Shown here piece after piece: positions 39,379 through 50,400 of a stretch of DNA of 64,000 bases. Below the pieces are notes generated by a model. That model was given only the letters and a program-made list of their open reading frames with translations, was not told the origin of the DNA and ran no database searches. This DNA is from Subsaximicrobium wynnwilliamsii (GTDB lineage: Bacteria > Bacteroidota > Bacteroidia > Flavobacteriales > Flavobacteriaceae). The DNA is taken from assembly GCF_007997225.1 (NCBI RefSeq), contig NZ_VORM01000020.1, positions 1-64,000 of the forward strand. Direction: 5' to 3'. Made by a program: the position numbers and the translations under genes. The stretch's first letter is position 1, and each line of letters begins with the position of its first letter.

Positions 39379-41014
39379 CCTTAAATCCGCAAGTTCCTAA
39401 TTTGCTTTTTTGAAATTTATTCTTTAGGTCAAAAACCGTCATTTCAGACCAGCTTTCAGTTGTTTTTTGATTGTCGATTCGTTCGTTTTTTTGCCAGGAC
39501 TTATTTTTTTGAAGCCATCGGTCTTTTGATCTTAATATTTCCGGATTCAGCGCATTTAGGGCGTTTTAGGGCCATGTTAGGGCATGCCTTGCCCTTGGTA
39601 TTGGTTTTTGACTTTCGGACTCCTATGTCAACAGCAAATGGTACGGCCTCTGGGTGAACAGCTTGAGTATTTTTTGTCGTCCTCTTTCTATCCATTTGAA
39701 AGGGACTGTCACAAATCTGAATATGAATTTCTTGATCCTGAAATTAGGCTTTACAAACGTTACTTTTTCAGCTATTTTCTTTAAGATCATCAAATAGAAA
39801 TTCCTGCACATGGCAGTCAGGATCATATAGACCGTGTTTTCTTCCAGAAATGAAAAAGGCAGGTTCTTCCAACCGAAATCATTGTTCATCTCATCAAATA
39901 TCTTTTCAGTTGCACCTCTTTGGTTGTAATATTCAATAATTTCCCTGTCGGTGGAGGTTCGGTCATTCGTCGCTATTGCCCTATAAGTGAAGTCGTTTCC
40001 GAAAAAGGCATCTGTTTGCCCGGTATTGTTCTTTTGTCTGCTAACTACATATCTATAGGTCTTTTCCCCTCCAAAGGGAGTATAGCCAATACTGCATACC
40101 TCCACATCGAACAGTCCGATCCGCACAGTTCTCCAATCTTTCATTACTTTTACTCTGTTGGAGAGTTCACCGCAACGTTGGGCCCTTATATAAAATCTTT
40201 CGCTATTTTCTTCTACCACTTCTATGACCTCTTTTGTAAAGGAGCCACAATCCATGCGACTTCTATCGATTTTAATGCGCTTGTCCTTTAGCATTGAATA
40301 TGCATCTTCTAATGTTTCAGCTTGTTTGAACTTTACATTACTGTTGCCGTTCCTGTTTTCAATGTAAACGATCTCTTTGCCAATGCTTGCCACGCCCGGG
40401 AAATAGCCCTTTTCCATCTTATAGCCCTTTCTGGAATCGTATTTTTCGCAAGGCACGAACTGATGGTCAAAGTCAAGATCATACAATTTATTGGGAACCA
40501 GGGTCTTTAATTGCAACAACATATCTAAATTCAGTGCGTTGAGCGTGGCGTGCCTGCTAATGTCATTTACGGAACCGGACTTGCCGATGTGGACTTCCTT
40601 GTCCAGGGACAAGGATTTTTGAAGGCGAAGAAGTGTATCGGGAGAGCAGACCTTGAGATTTTCGATCTGCAAAAATTCCTCTCTTAGGTTTGCACTAATG
40701 TCCTCGGCGCAATCTCCACCTGCAAAGATGATTGACCACATGTTCTTTATTGCATCGCTAAAATTGAATTGGGCCTGTGGCGGGCGCTCCCCAAGGTGTT
40801 CTGTGATTAATGCCGGAAGTTGTAGGTTGTCGAATTCGGCTGAAATAAAATTAAGTCCGCCAAAAGACTTGATATTATCGGAAGAAAGTGTAATTTTCAT
40901 CTGCAACGATGTTTTCACCTAAATTGGTGAAAATATTTGAAAGGGGAAAGGCTTTAAGACTCCGGTCTTATTGACTTTTCCACTTTCTTATTAACATCAC
41001 TTGCGGATGTTAGG
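39379..41014 (-). mobile_element. IS1380-family insertion sequence, complete
   Basis: The element is 1636 bp. Ends CCTTAAATCCGCAAGT (39379 on) and, on the other strand, CCTAACATCCGCAAGT (to 41014) match at 14 of 16 positions. A 5-bp duplication TATCA flanks it (39374-39378 and 41015-41019). It carries one transposase gene and about 240 bp of non-coding DNA at its 3' end. Confidence 0.9.
39623..40918 (-). CDS. IS1380-family transposase
   Basis: The 431-aa product has the IS1380 pattern: an N-terminal helical part, a catalytic Asp in LYDLDFDHQFVPCEKYDSRKG, an Asp in RIKIDRSRMDCGSF and a Glu in YYNQRGATEKIFDEMNNDFG. The frame is intact. The alternative start at 40900 (MKITLSSD) may be the real one. 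Confidence 0.9.
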   Translation of the reverse strand: MKTSLQMKITLSSDNIKSFGGLNFISAEFDNLQLPALITEHLGERPPQAQFNFSDAIKNMWSIIFAGGDCAEDISANLREEFLQIENLKVCSPDTLLRLQKSLSLDKEVHIGKSGSVNDISRHATLNALNLDMLLQLKTLVPNKLYDLDFDHQFVPCEKYDSRKGYKMEKGYFPGVASIGKEIVYIENRNGNSNVKFKQAETLEDAYSMLKDKRIKIDRSRMDCGSFTKEVIEVVEENSERFYIRAQRCGELSNRVKVMKDWRTVRIGLFDVEVCSIGYTPFGGEKTYRYVVSRQKNNTGQTDAFFGNDFTYRAIATNDRTSTDREIIEYYNQRGATEKIFDEMNNDFGWKNLPFSFLEENTVYMILTAMCRNFYLMILKKIAEKVTFVKPNFRIKKFIFRFVTVPFKWIERGRQKILKLFTQRPYHLLLT

Positions 41015-41170
41015 TATCAATATATGTTGAACTTATTAGGTATAACATTTCTTCAAATCGGAATTTCAATTAAAAAAGCTATCAATGCGCTTTAATCAAT
41101 GTCAAATCTCAATAATAATGAAAATCCTTATTAATTGTAAGATTATCCGTTAGTTGTAATTGAGAAATCA

Positions 41171-41926
41171 TTGCTAATTTCAAGGTCTAATCAAAAAGCC
41201 TTGAATAGTTATTTCGTAATAGATAGTGATGGGAAAATAGCTAAAGACTTAAAAAAAGTGATGGCAGACTATCCCATGTTTCTTTCTATAGGGAACTCCA
41301 ATAGTTATGAGCAATCCATGAATATTATTCTTAAGAGAAAACCCGATTTGGTGTTTCTCAATTTGGATAATGTGATTGAAAGCCCTTTTGAATTGGTTAC
41401 TGAACTTAACAGTTATTTAGAGATTATTCCAGATTTCGTAGCTGTTTCCTCTTCAAATGAGAATTCTTATAAGGCGTTAAAACACGGTTTTATAGATTAT
41501 TTGATGACTCCTTTAGTGGAATTGGAAATTAGAAAACTGGCTTTAAAGTTTAAAAAAAAACAATCCTCCAAAACCAATAGAACCCTTTGCTTACAATCCT
41601 ATAAAGATTTTCAATATTTAAATACGGATGAAATATTGTTTTTGAAAGCTGACAATAATACAACTGACTTCTATTTAAACGATGGTTCTGTTATAAGTGC
41701 TTTCAAAACGTTAAAAATTTTCGAGAATGCCCTGCCCAATAATTTTTTAAGAATACATAAAAGTTATGTTGTCAACAAAGATTATGTGTCGAGAATAAAT
41801 TACGGTAATCTTAAATGTTCAGTAATAAATACAGTTCAAAAAATTCCTTTTACAAAAACTTATTTAAGCAATATTGAATTTATAAAAGATTCACTATCTG
41901 ACTTATCCATCCAAAGTCAAAATTAA
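41171..41926 (+). CDS. LytTR-type regulator with degenerate receiver domain
   Basis: The start is uncertain: the frame has no ATG at its head, TTG at 41171 is the first usual start and TTG 41201 is an alternative. Residues about 15-125 look like a CheY-type receiver, but the phospho-acceptor position is Asn64 (VFLNLDN instead of FLD) and the usual Lys before the last turn is Thr (YLMTPL). The C-terminal part is a LytTR DNA-binding domain (YLNTDEILFLKADNNTTDFYL, FLRIHKSYVVNKDYV). It lies just past the IS1380 element and ahead of a kinase/regulator pair. Confidence 0.8.
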   Translation: MLISRSNQKALNSYFVIDSDGKIAKDLKKVMADYPMFLSIGNSNSYEQSMNIILKRKPDLVFLNLDNVIESPFELVTELNSYLEIIPDFVAVSSSNENSYKALKHGFIDYLMTPLVELEIRKLALKFKKKQSSKTNRTLCLQSYKDFQYLNTDEILFLKADNNTTDFYLNDGSVISAFKTLKIFENALPNNFLRIHKSYVVNKDYVSRINYGNLKCSVINTVQKIPFTKTYLSNIEFIKDSLSDLSIQSQN

Positions 41927-41982
41927 TTTCACTCACAGAAACAAGCCTTTCACTATCAGAACTATTATGTTCACTCATTACC

Positions 41983-42030
41983 TGCCAAAACATTTGTTTT
42001 GGCAAGCATGTCATTATATTTTTATGACAT
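41983..42030. repeat. Two adjacent hairpins between regulator and lipoprotein genes
   Basis: TGCCAAAAC/GTTTTGGCA (41983-42004, loop ATTT) and ATGTCAT/ATGACAT (42008-42030) form two successive stems without a T-tract. They may end the LytTR transcript or stabilise RNA. Confidence 0.45.
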
Positions 42031-42146
42031 AAAGAAGCTTCTTCATAAGCAGTTGAGCACTTAATATTTCAGTTAATCTCATCTGCATTTTAATTTCACC
42101 TTGAAAAACGGGGTGAGGTCTATTGTATAATCCTAAAATTTATATT

Positions 42147-42311
42147 ATGAAGAATGCACTTAATGTTTTGGCTATTCTAATTATTTTCAATTTCTTGGCT
42201 TCATGTACAGCATTGGAGTTAAATGACGACCAGACTAATCCAACGGAAGATGTTCATGCCACAGGAGATAATAGTTCTGGTGAAATTGATAATGATAGAG
42301 AGGATGGATAA
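42147..42311 (+). CDS. Small predicted lipoprotein, 54 aa
   Basis: The ATG at 42147 gives MKNALNVLAILIIFNFLASC, a lipoprotein signal with Cys at residue 20. An acidic tail with LNDDQTNPTEDVHATGDNSS follows. The longer frame from 42123 adds residues before the signal. A terminator follows at once, so it is its own short transcript upstream of the histidine kinase. The function is unknown. Confidence 0.7.
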   Translation: MKNALNVLAILIIFNFLASCTALELNDDQTNPTEDVHATGDNSSGEIDNDREDG

Positions 42312-42331
42312 TCCCATTTCAATTGATAGCG

Positions 42332-42360
42332 GCCCTTAAAATAATTTAAGGGCTTTTTCT
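42332..42360 (+). terminator. Terminator behind the small lipoprotein gene
   Basis: GCCCTTAAA and TTTAAGGGC form a 9-bp stem with an ATAA loop, followed by TTTTTC. Confidence 0.85.
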
Positions 42361-42373
42361 TTACATTTGTTTT

Positions 42374-44377
42374 ATGTTGGTAAGGAAAAATAAACTAATA
42401 ATATTACTGGTTGGCTTCATTTTGTGCGTACTATCCTCATGCAGGAGAAAAACGCCAAATCATAATGAAATCAAGTCATTCAATGATAGTGTCAACTACT
42501 ACTTAAAACAAAACAGAGCTTTATCAAAAGCTAAGACTCTCAATGATTTAATCGAAAACGATTCACTAAAAAAAGAGAATGCTTTAAAAATAGCATTTCA
42601 AGCATTTAAAAATTCTGATACATTACTATTTGAAAATTCGAACAAACAGGCACTAAGATTATCTATAGAACTTAAGGATTCTTCTGGTGTAGCAGAAACT
42701 CATTGGAATTCAGGTTCATTTTTCGCAAGGCAGGAAATTCTAGATTCAGCGTATTATCACTATTACCAAGCTCATAAGTATTATTCATTGATTGGCCAGG
42801 AAAACTATTCTGCCAAAATGCTATATAACATGGCATTTATCCAAAGTAGATTAAAAGATTACACGAGTAGTGAAGCTAAGCTTTTTCAGGCTATTTCTAC
42901 ATATAAAAACATCGGAAAAGACTTGGCATTATATAAATGTTACAATGCTCTTGGAAATAATTATAGTGAGCTCGGTGATTTCGAAAATTCAATTGAATAT
43001 CATACCAAATCTATTAAGGTACTAGAGAATATTGATGATAAAAATAAGCCATATTATGAGCGCACTTTAAACGACATAGGGCTTACTTATCAAATCAAAA
43101 AAGACTATAATACTTCTATCCAAACTTTTAGAAAAGCTCTTGACAATAAAAATATTAAAAATCAAGATATTCGCTTGTATGCTAGATTAAAGGATAATTT
43201 GGCCTATTCAAAACTACTTTATGGTGATACTGTTAATGTTGAAGACTATTTTTTAGAAGCTCTGAAAATAAGAGACAGTCTAAATAATATATCAGGCATT
43301 ACAATTAATAAAATTCATCTTGCGGAGTATTACGCCAAAACTAATGACACTATAAAAGCTTTAGAGTATGCTGAAGATGCTAATAAGTTGGCTATTAAAT
43401 CAAGTAATAATAATGATATTTTGTCATCTCTATTACTCCTCTCTAAAATAGACAAAATTAATTCTAGTAAGTACCTTCAATCTCATGTTAAACTCACAAA
43501 AGAACTGCAAGGTTATGAGCGTAAATTAAAAAATAAATTTGCAAGAATCAGTTTTGAAACGGATGAATATATACATAAGAATGAAAGACTATCACTTCAA
43601 AAAACACTTATTTTATCGATTGCAATTGGAGTAATATCAATTTTAACCTTATTGTATTATTTGAGGATTCAGAAGACTAGAAATAAACAATTAGTATTAG
43701 AAAAGCAACAACAGAAGGCAAATGAAGAAATTTATAAATTGATGATTAAACAACAATCTAAATTGGAAGAAGGACGCCTTAAGGAGAGGTGTAGAATATC
43801 TGAAGAACTTCATGATGGCGTGCTCGGTAAAATATATGGAGCAAGAATGGGTATCGGTTTTTTGAATCTTAATGGCGAAAGCGAAGACTTGAAAAAACAC
43901 CAAAAGTTTTTGGAAGATTTGCAGAGTATTGAGGGAGAGATAAGGGATATTTCACATGAATTGAAAAACGAAATTCTATCTTCAAATACAGATTATTTGG
44001 CGATGATCGAGAGTTTGGTCTTAGAAAATAGTTTAATCGGTAAATTTAAATATGATATTATAGCAGAAGAAACATTATTTTGGAATGATAGTAATGAGGG
44101 CATAAAAATTAATATGTACAGAATAATCCAAGAGGCGTTACAAAATATCGTAAAGCATTCAAAAGCAACTCATGTAGCTTTAAAGTTTGAATATAATAAC
44201 TTTCTCTATAATGTAGTTATAACAGATAATGGCGTTGGTTTTAACACCTCTAAAAGAAAAAATGGTATTGGTTTGTCAAACATTAAATCTAGGGTTAAAG
44301 GCCTTAATGGAAGCCTGACTTTGAATTCCGATTCTAAATCTGGAACAATTATTGAAATCAAGATTCCCTCTAACTAA
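42374..44377 (+). CDS. TPR-containing sensor histidine kinase (HisKA_3/LuxR-linked type)
   Basis: This 667-aa protein begins with a hydrophobic segment ending LSSC (possible lipobox). It then has about seven TPR-like repeats (for example YKCYNALGNNYSELGDFENS) and a membrane helix at about 412-435. The HisKA_3 H-box CRISEELHDGVLG has the phospho-acceptor His480, and the HATPase domain shows IIQEALQNIVKHS, DNGVGF and GIGLSNIKSRV. It is likely a periplasmic-sensing kinase whose partner is the response regulator starting 12 bp downstream. Confidence 0.9.
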   Translation: MLVRKNKLIILLVGFILCVLSSCRRKTPNHNEIKSFNDSVNYYLKQNRALSKAKTLNDLIENDSLKKENALKIAFQAFKNSDTLLFENSNKQALRLSIELKDSSGVAETHWNSGSFFARQEILDSAYYHYYQAHKYYSLIGQENYSAKMLYNMAFIQSRLKDYTSSEAKLFQAISTYKNIGKDLALYKCYNALGNNYSELGDFENSIEYHTKSIKVLENIDDKNKPYYERTLNDIGLTYQIKKDYNTSIQTFRKALDNKNIKNQDIRLYARLKDNLAYSKLLYGDTVNVEDYFLEALKIRDSLNNISGITINKIHLAEYYAKTNDTIKALEYAEDANKLAIKSSNNNDILSSLLLLSKIDKINSSKYLQSHVKLTKELQGYERKLKNKFARISFETDEYIHKNERLSLQKTLILSIAIGVISILTLLYYLRIQKTRNKQLVLEKQQQKANEEIYKLMIKQQSKLEEGRLKERCRISEELHDGVLGKIYGARMGIGFLNLNGESEDLKKHQKFLEDLQSIEGEIRDISHELKNEILSSNTDYLAMIESLVLENSLIGKFKYDIIAEETLFWNDSNEGIKINMYRIIQEALQNIVKHSKATHVALKFEYNNFLYNVVITDNGVGFNTSKRKNGIGLSNIKSRVKGLNGSLTLNSDSKSGTIIEIKIPSN

Positions 44378-44389
44378 AAACCGCTTCAA

Positions 44390-45052
44390 GTGAACATATT
44401 AATTATTGATGATCATCCGCAAATTGCCGAGTCTTTTAAATCGGCGCTTCATAAAATTGCTTTGAATAATAGCCGTTTCAAATTTGAGATTACAGAAGAG
44501 ACAACCTTAGACGGGTCTTACGCTTTACTAACCGACAGCAAAAAAATCTTCTATGATTTGATTTTTTTAGACATTAAACTTCCAAGTTCTAAAGATGGTA
44601 AACTATTGTCAGGGGAGGATTTAGGATTGGAGATCAGAAAGCAATCGCCAAAATCAAAAATAATTGTAGCTACTACCTACAATGATAATTACCGAATCAA
44701 TAATATTTTCAGAAATCTTAGTCCAGAAGGATTACTTATAAAAAATGATTTAACTCCTAAGGTTTTGGTCAATGCCATTGAGGAAGTGTTGGATGATTCG
44801 CTCGCTTATACTAAAACAGTAAAAAAACTCCTTCGTATTTTGGCCTCAAATGATATAAGTCTGGATTATGTGGATAGGCAAATATTATATCAACTTTCCA
44901 TCGGCACTAAAATGATGGACTTGCCTAATGTTATTACAATGTCTATTGGCGGTATAGAACGTCGGAAAAGACAACTCAAAGAAGCATTTGATATTGTAGG
45001 CAAAGATGATAAGGTACTGCTGAAAATAGCCCGAGACAAAGGGTTTATATGA
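44390..45052 (+). CDS. Response regulator, NarL-like
   Basis: The start is GTG (MNILIIDDHPQIAESF). The receiver domain is complete: acidic DD at 7-8, phospho-acceptor Asp61 (FLDIKLP), Thr in ATTYND and Lys in LLIKND. The C-terminal about 70 residues hold a helix-turn-helix that departs from the usual LuxR consensus (LDYVDRQILYQLSIGTKMMD...SIGGIERRKRQLKEAF). The gene follows the histidine kinase after 12 bp and is its cognate partner. Targets are unknown; the downstream operon is a candidate. Confidence 0.88.
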   Translation: MNILIIDDHPQIAESFKSALHKIALNNSRFKFEITEETTLDGSYALLTDSKKIFYDLIFLDIKLPSSKDGKLLSGEDLGLEIRKQSPKSKIIVATTYNDNYRINNIFRNLSPEGLLIKNDLTPKVLVNAIEEVLDDSLAYTKTVKKLLRILASNDISLDYVDRQILYQLSIGTKMMDLPNVITMSIGGIERRKRQLKEAFDIVGKDDKVLLKIARDKGFI

Positions 45053-45133
45053 AACAAACCTTATACATGATAAGGGATTACATTATTAACTATTTTTACA
45101 TTTAACATATATTACATCTTCATTAGACTACAT

Positions 45134-46735
45134 ATGAAGAAAACCCACAAGTTAAGTGTATTCCTGTTAAAACCCTACGTAAAAAAGTTCAAGGATGCCA
45201 TCAAGGAAGAAGTTAGGGATTATTATGAATATAAAATAAAAAAACAAACAGAAGCTGATGGATTGATTATAATTGGAAGTACCAGGTCAAACTCACCTTC
45301 GTGGGAACAATTACTTCAGCAGGGCGTAGAGAAAAAAATAATAACACTTCAAAATGCTTCCAATCGTGCCGTTTTATTTTTTAGAGTCAAAGAAAGAATT
45401 TTTGTAATAACCTTCGGTTATGGCAAACATATAATCAAATAAGAACTTATAGAAAGAGACTTTGGATTGCGAACCGCATTAAATCTCGTGGATTCAGAAA
45501 AATTCATTAGCGTTGATAAAGCAAATCTCAGCGATATGGGTTTGTTGACCAAAATGCAATCCAGCAGAAAATCAAAGCCTGAGGCCTTTAATCTTGATGT
45601 AGTAAGTGATTTGTTAAAGGGTGTTACTGGAGGTTTAGCAAAGGGCTCTAATGATTTGGGTACCATGATTACAGGAAATGAGGGCGTATATCTTTCACCG
45701 AAAGTCAATTTTAAGGATATTCCAGAAAAGTTGAGAAAATTGTTGAAGGCCTATAAAAGCAATAAATACAAAACAAACTTTGATTGGATTGATAATCTAA
45801 AGGAGGAAAAAAACCCTTCGACAGTTGAGGAGTTAAGAGCATTGTTAATTGCAGCACTTAAAAAACAAGACACTACTAATATACATTTAGCGTCTCCAAA
45901 TATTATTGATTGGGAATCCTATGAAGGATATGCTTATTCTGAAGTTGCCGATGACCTTAAAATGGATTTGGACATTTCAGATTTCTACGCTTACAAGAAT
46001 GATAAATTAGAAGATTTGGATTGGAATACCCTAAAACGCCTTTCCATTTATTTGAAATATGCCAACAATGAGTTTAGAATATCGGCTCCATTATGGCGGT
46101 TTATAAATTTTGAAGTCAATCGAAAAGGTTCAACCTACGTTTTCACACTTGGCAAATGGTATCATATCAACAAGAACTATATTGAGTCAATTCGAGAATA
46201 TGTTAAAAACGTTGAGGAGTCAAATTTAGTATTCTTGAAATGTCCAAAGAATTTTAGCGAAGGAGACTATAACGAATCATTGGCCAAATCTAAAAAGGAC
46301 TATTTACTATTTGATAAAAATTTGGTCAAATCAGATTATTTTAACCGTTCTCATATTGAAGTCTGCGATGTGTTGTCGATTTTAAATAAAGAATTTATAC
46401 ATGTTAAGCCAAGATCAAGTTCGTCTACCTTAAGTCATCTCTTTGCGCAAGGTAGAGTGTCGTCTATCGCTATTTTAAGGGATAATAGTTTTAGGAAAAA
46501 CTTAAGAGCAAAATTAAAAGCATTGGGAGCGGAAATGGATTTTATCCCATTGGATAGGAAAAAATTAAAACCCTCTGATTATACGATTACGTTCGCCTTG
46601 ATTGATAAAAGAGACAGGTCTTTCATTGATGCGTTGCCATTTTTTAGTTTGATAAATTTTCGATTAACGCTGGAAAATCTTCAGGAACAGGGTTTCAAGG
46701 TAAAGATCAAGAATATTCTACGAGAATCAAGCTGA
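45134..46735 (+). pseudogene. TIGR04141/DUF6119 family gene with one in-frame stop
   Basis: A 102-codon frame (KPYVKKFKDAIKEEV...FVITFGYGKHIIK) and a 422-codon frame (ERDFGLRTALNLVDSEKFIS onward) are in the same phase. They are separated only by TAA at 45440-45442. Together they match the sporadically distributed TIGR04141 family (GYG motif, DFGLR, VKNVEESNLVFLKC), which often occurs in defence islands and is of unknown function. The total length, about 533 codons, is normal for the family. The stop is either a recent mutation or a base error. Confidence 0.78.
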
Positions 46736-46959
46736 ACAGTACCCTTTATAATATATCTTAACCTTATTGAAGGTAGCTCAAATTACAAACCTTAGCAATC
46801 CTAAGTGATTCCCTTACTATTTATATCCAGCATTGTTATAATTTTAAGGTCGTACTCTGTGATGCCCTAAATCATGTTTTAACCTAAATTTAATGTTATT
46901 CTAATAATAGTAGTGGATAAATAGAGTTTAAAAGAATATAAACTTTAAAAATTCAACAA

Positions 46960-47427
46960 ATGAAATTATTTAAAAAAACACTTTTAATCCTTGCAATTTT
47001 CGCAGGTTTTACTTTTCAATCCTGTAGTTCAGATGATGATTCGGGTTCACAAAATGATGACACTTACATTAGGTTTACCGCTGGAGGAGAAGATTTTAAT
47101 TATGCAGATCCCGCAACGGCAGGTTCTCAAAATTTGACGATAAACGGTCAAAACGGAAACGACAACACGGTTTCTACCTATTCGTCTGTTTCTATCTGGT
47201 TTCCGCTACAAATAACGACAGGGACTTATGATTTCTCTGGTGATTTTTTTCAGGATGGTGACTATAAGTTAAATCTTGAATCTACCGCATTGAACCTTGA
47301 TGGATGGTCTGAAACAGGCTCTGTGATAATAACTGCGATATCCTCAGATTATATTGAAGGTACGTTCACAGGAACTATAGAGGGCGTGGCTATAACCAAC
47401 GGTGAGTTTAGGGCTTTTAATTTGTAA
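46960..47427 (+). CDS. Predicted lipoprotein, 155 aa
   Basis: The signal MKLFKKTLLILAIFAGFTFQSC ends in a lipobox with SSDDDSGS after it. The mature domain is all-beta (TYIRFTAGGEDFNYAD, GTYDFSGDF, YIEGTFTGTIEGVAITNGEF), like small beta-sandwich lipoproteins of Bacteroidota. It precedes the large operon by 25 bp and may be its first gene. The specific function is unknown. Confidence 0.78.
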   Translation: MKLFKKTLLILAIFAGFTFQSCSSDDDSGSQNDDTYIRFTAGGEDFNYADPATAGSQNLTINGQNGNDNTVSTYSSVSIWFPLQITTGTYDFSGDFFQDGDYKLNLESTALNLDGWSETGSVIITAISSDYIEGTFTGTIEGVAITNGEFRAFNL

Positions 47428-47452
47428 ATAATTATCCAATATAAAACGGTAT

Positions 47453-50400
47453 ATGAGCTTCTATTTTTTTACAGAACCATTAAAATTGACCAATCAAACT
47501 GAATATCAGTCCTTTGGAGCAATAGATGAAAATAATTATAGGTTGGGAAATATGTTTTCTATCAGTTCTGATGCAAAAGCATTTGCTATTACCGATGGTT
47601 TGATATTGGTTCAGCAAATTGGAACTACAGATAGGTACAACATTATTCTAAAACCTAGTGTTGAACCAGATTTGAATCTTCCGAAGATTAGCTATATTAT
47701 ATATAAAGGAATAAAGAAAAGTAGTTTGATTTCTGGAGATAAAGTTGCGGCTCCAATAAATAATGATCTTACAAAATTTATTCATGCAAGTGCAGAACAA
47801 TGGTATGCTGCTGATGGAGTTCCAGTTCCTGATACCGAACCAGCGGCTAGTACATCCTTAGGTCTAGAATATTCCGCAAGTAATCCAGACACAGAATTTA
47901 CAACAGAGGATCCTGACGAGCTGGATAAAGTATTTTATTCATCAGATTCTCTTACGCTCCCATTTGCTTTCGCAAGTAATTATATTGGAGATTTTGATAG
48001 CTCAGGAGATATTGGGTTAACTATAATTTTTGAAAAAATCGGGTACAGGCCAACCTTCAAAATTGCTAGAGAACTTGATTCTATAATGACATTCGACCCA
48101 CTAAGTGGTTCTCCGACCCAAGCTGAATCTTTTGCATTGAAAGATAAGAAAGAAGTTGTGCTTAGCTATATAGATTCTTCTGCTTTTTTTGGTGCTTTTA
48201 ATGGCTTAGGACTTAAAGTTTTTAATGGCACAGGTTTTACAAATAAAAACGGTGATGCCTTGTTCAATGATGTAATAAGTAAACATTTTAATAAAAACAG
48301 CATTTACTTGGATATAAGAAATGAATCTAACGACTCGTTTAATTATTTAGAAAACTACGGAGATACTATCAAATTGAGCTTGGATAATTCAACTACTTTC
48401 ATTCCGCTAGATTATACCAGAAATAATAAATGGCCCATACTTTTAATAAATGACACGGCTCCTGATAGCGAGTTTTCTGAGAATAATACGAATAAAATCA
48501 TTAAGGTAAATTTACCAAGAGGGGACAATGAAATCCCGTTAGTCTATTATAAAAGAGCTTTCAAAAACGATTTGGGACTTGTACTTCCCGATGGTAAAAA
48601 GCAATTTCTAACACCCGCTATAGAAGATGAAGAAACATCTTTTGAAGAAATTATTCCATACGTAACAAATGGTAGTGCTAATTCAAACTATTTTCAACTT
48701 AGATATATTAGGCGTGTTAGGAATAATGAAAACCCTATTAATAATTTTCCTACAAAAGGATTTAGTATTTTTCAGAATGGCTATTTAGATGGATTGTTTC
48801 CAATTTTTGATATGGCCATTCCTTTCGAACAGGATTCAGGTAAAAGTTATTCTAAAATTTATTATGATGTTAAGTTTATTGATAAAGCAAATATCAACGG
48901 AAACCAGTTTACCGCTAATTTGGGTATAGGCAAGGATAGTGTATATACAACATTTATTTCCTATCCTAGCAACTATAATCTTAACATTCGTCAAAACAAT
49001 GACGATAAGATTCCGCTAAGTGGTTTTGAAGGGCCGGTATCCAGTCTTTTCTTATTGGAGTTGAATAATCAAATACAGTCCATCAAAATAGTAAAAAGCG
49101 AGTTTAAGATAAACGGTTCAGTACAAGAGTACATAAGATTTGAGAATCAAACTACTTTTTCGGATACTGAAACTGAAAACTATACTTTTGAAGATGTTTC
49201 TATTTTGGCCTTAACCAATCAGGAATTTCAAGATTTGGAGCAACTTAAAAATCAGGAATTCCCAGTTGATTATAAGGTTAACTTAGGGGTAACGAATATC
49301 GAGGTAGGTACTGATGATGAAGGTAAAGCCTATACAAAATTCGAGTATGTTTTAAGGGGGCTTAAAGAAGATGGAAGTGGTAATATCGTTAGACATAGCG
49401 CCTCTCCTTCACCTGCCATGGTAGTTTATACTGACGAAAAGGTTTTGGGTTCAGAATATGTTCGAAATTATGAAGAGGCTATTGGCTATGATAATTTTCA
49501 AGATGCAGCTGCTGGTTTACGGTACGAAGATTTTTTTATTAATAAGCAGCCGGGGATTAAGAGAGTGGTTGACGATTTTATTAATGAATTATATAATTCC
49601 GAGTCATCGAGCACTCTATTTTTTGATGCAATTAAATCTTTGGTTTCTATTACGGGTAAAACATTATGGAATACAGCTGTAAATAGTGTTCAGGCCAATT
49701 TAAATAGTCCTGATGACAGACCCTTATATTGGGCTAGGCTTAAAATAGCAGTGTTTATAAAACAACATCCTTTATTTAAAGGAGATATTGATGTGAATTC
49801 GCGAGTGATAGAGGACTCCGATTTAAGTCAAATTATTTCACTTTTTGAGGAGACAAGTAGAAACTACACTGGAGTGAATTTTTCTTCTGCTGGTACTGCC
49901 AAGAAAATTTTAGTAGTTGGTTTTGACCCTTTTTTTCTTGATGAGAACAATCCTGTTTTATCAGGTTCTAGTAACATATTACATAGTAATCCATCTGGAA
50001 TATCTGTGCTTTCAATGAATAGTATTAATACTGCTAATGGAATTGGATATATTCAATCGATGATTGTACCCGTTCGCTATACTGATTTTGATTCAGATTT
50101 AAATCCAAGTATGGGTGAAGGCAAAGGAATAATTGAAAATTATATAGGGAAGTTGCTAAACAACGTTGATATGATCATAACTCTAAGCCGTGACGGTGCT
50201 CCAAGCGATTACAACATAGATAAGTACGCTACTCAGAATAGAGTAGGGAACGTTCCTTGTAACCTAAATTTTGTTAGAGAGCCAGACAGCGACTCTATTA
50301 CAGATACATCCAAATGGATTGAATCAAATTTGCCTAATGAGCTTGTTTTAAGCCCCGAAGTGGAATTTGATTTCACATATGTTGATAGTACTGGCATTAC

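Noticed and set aside
39460-39784. Open frames at the 3' end of the IS1380 element
   Set aside because: They have no family resemblance and lie in non-coding DNA of the element or antisense to its transposase.
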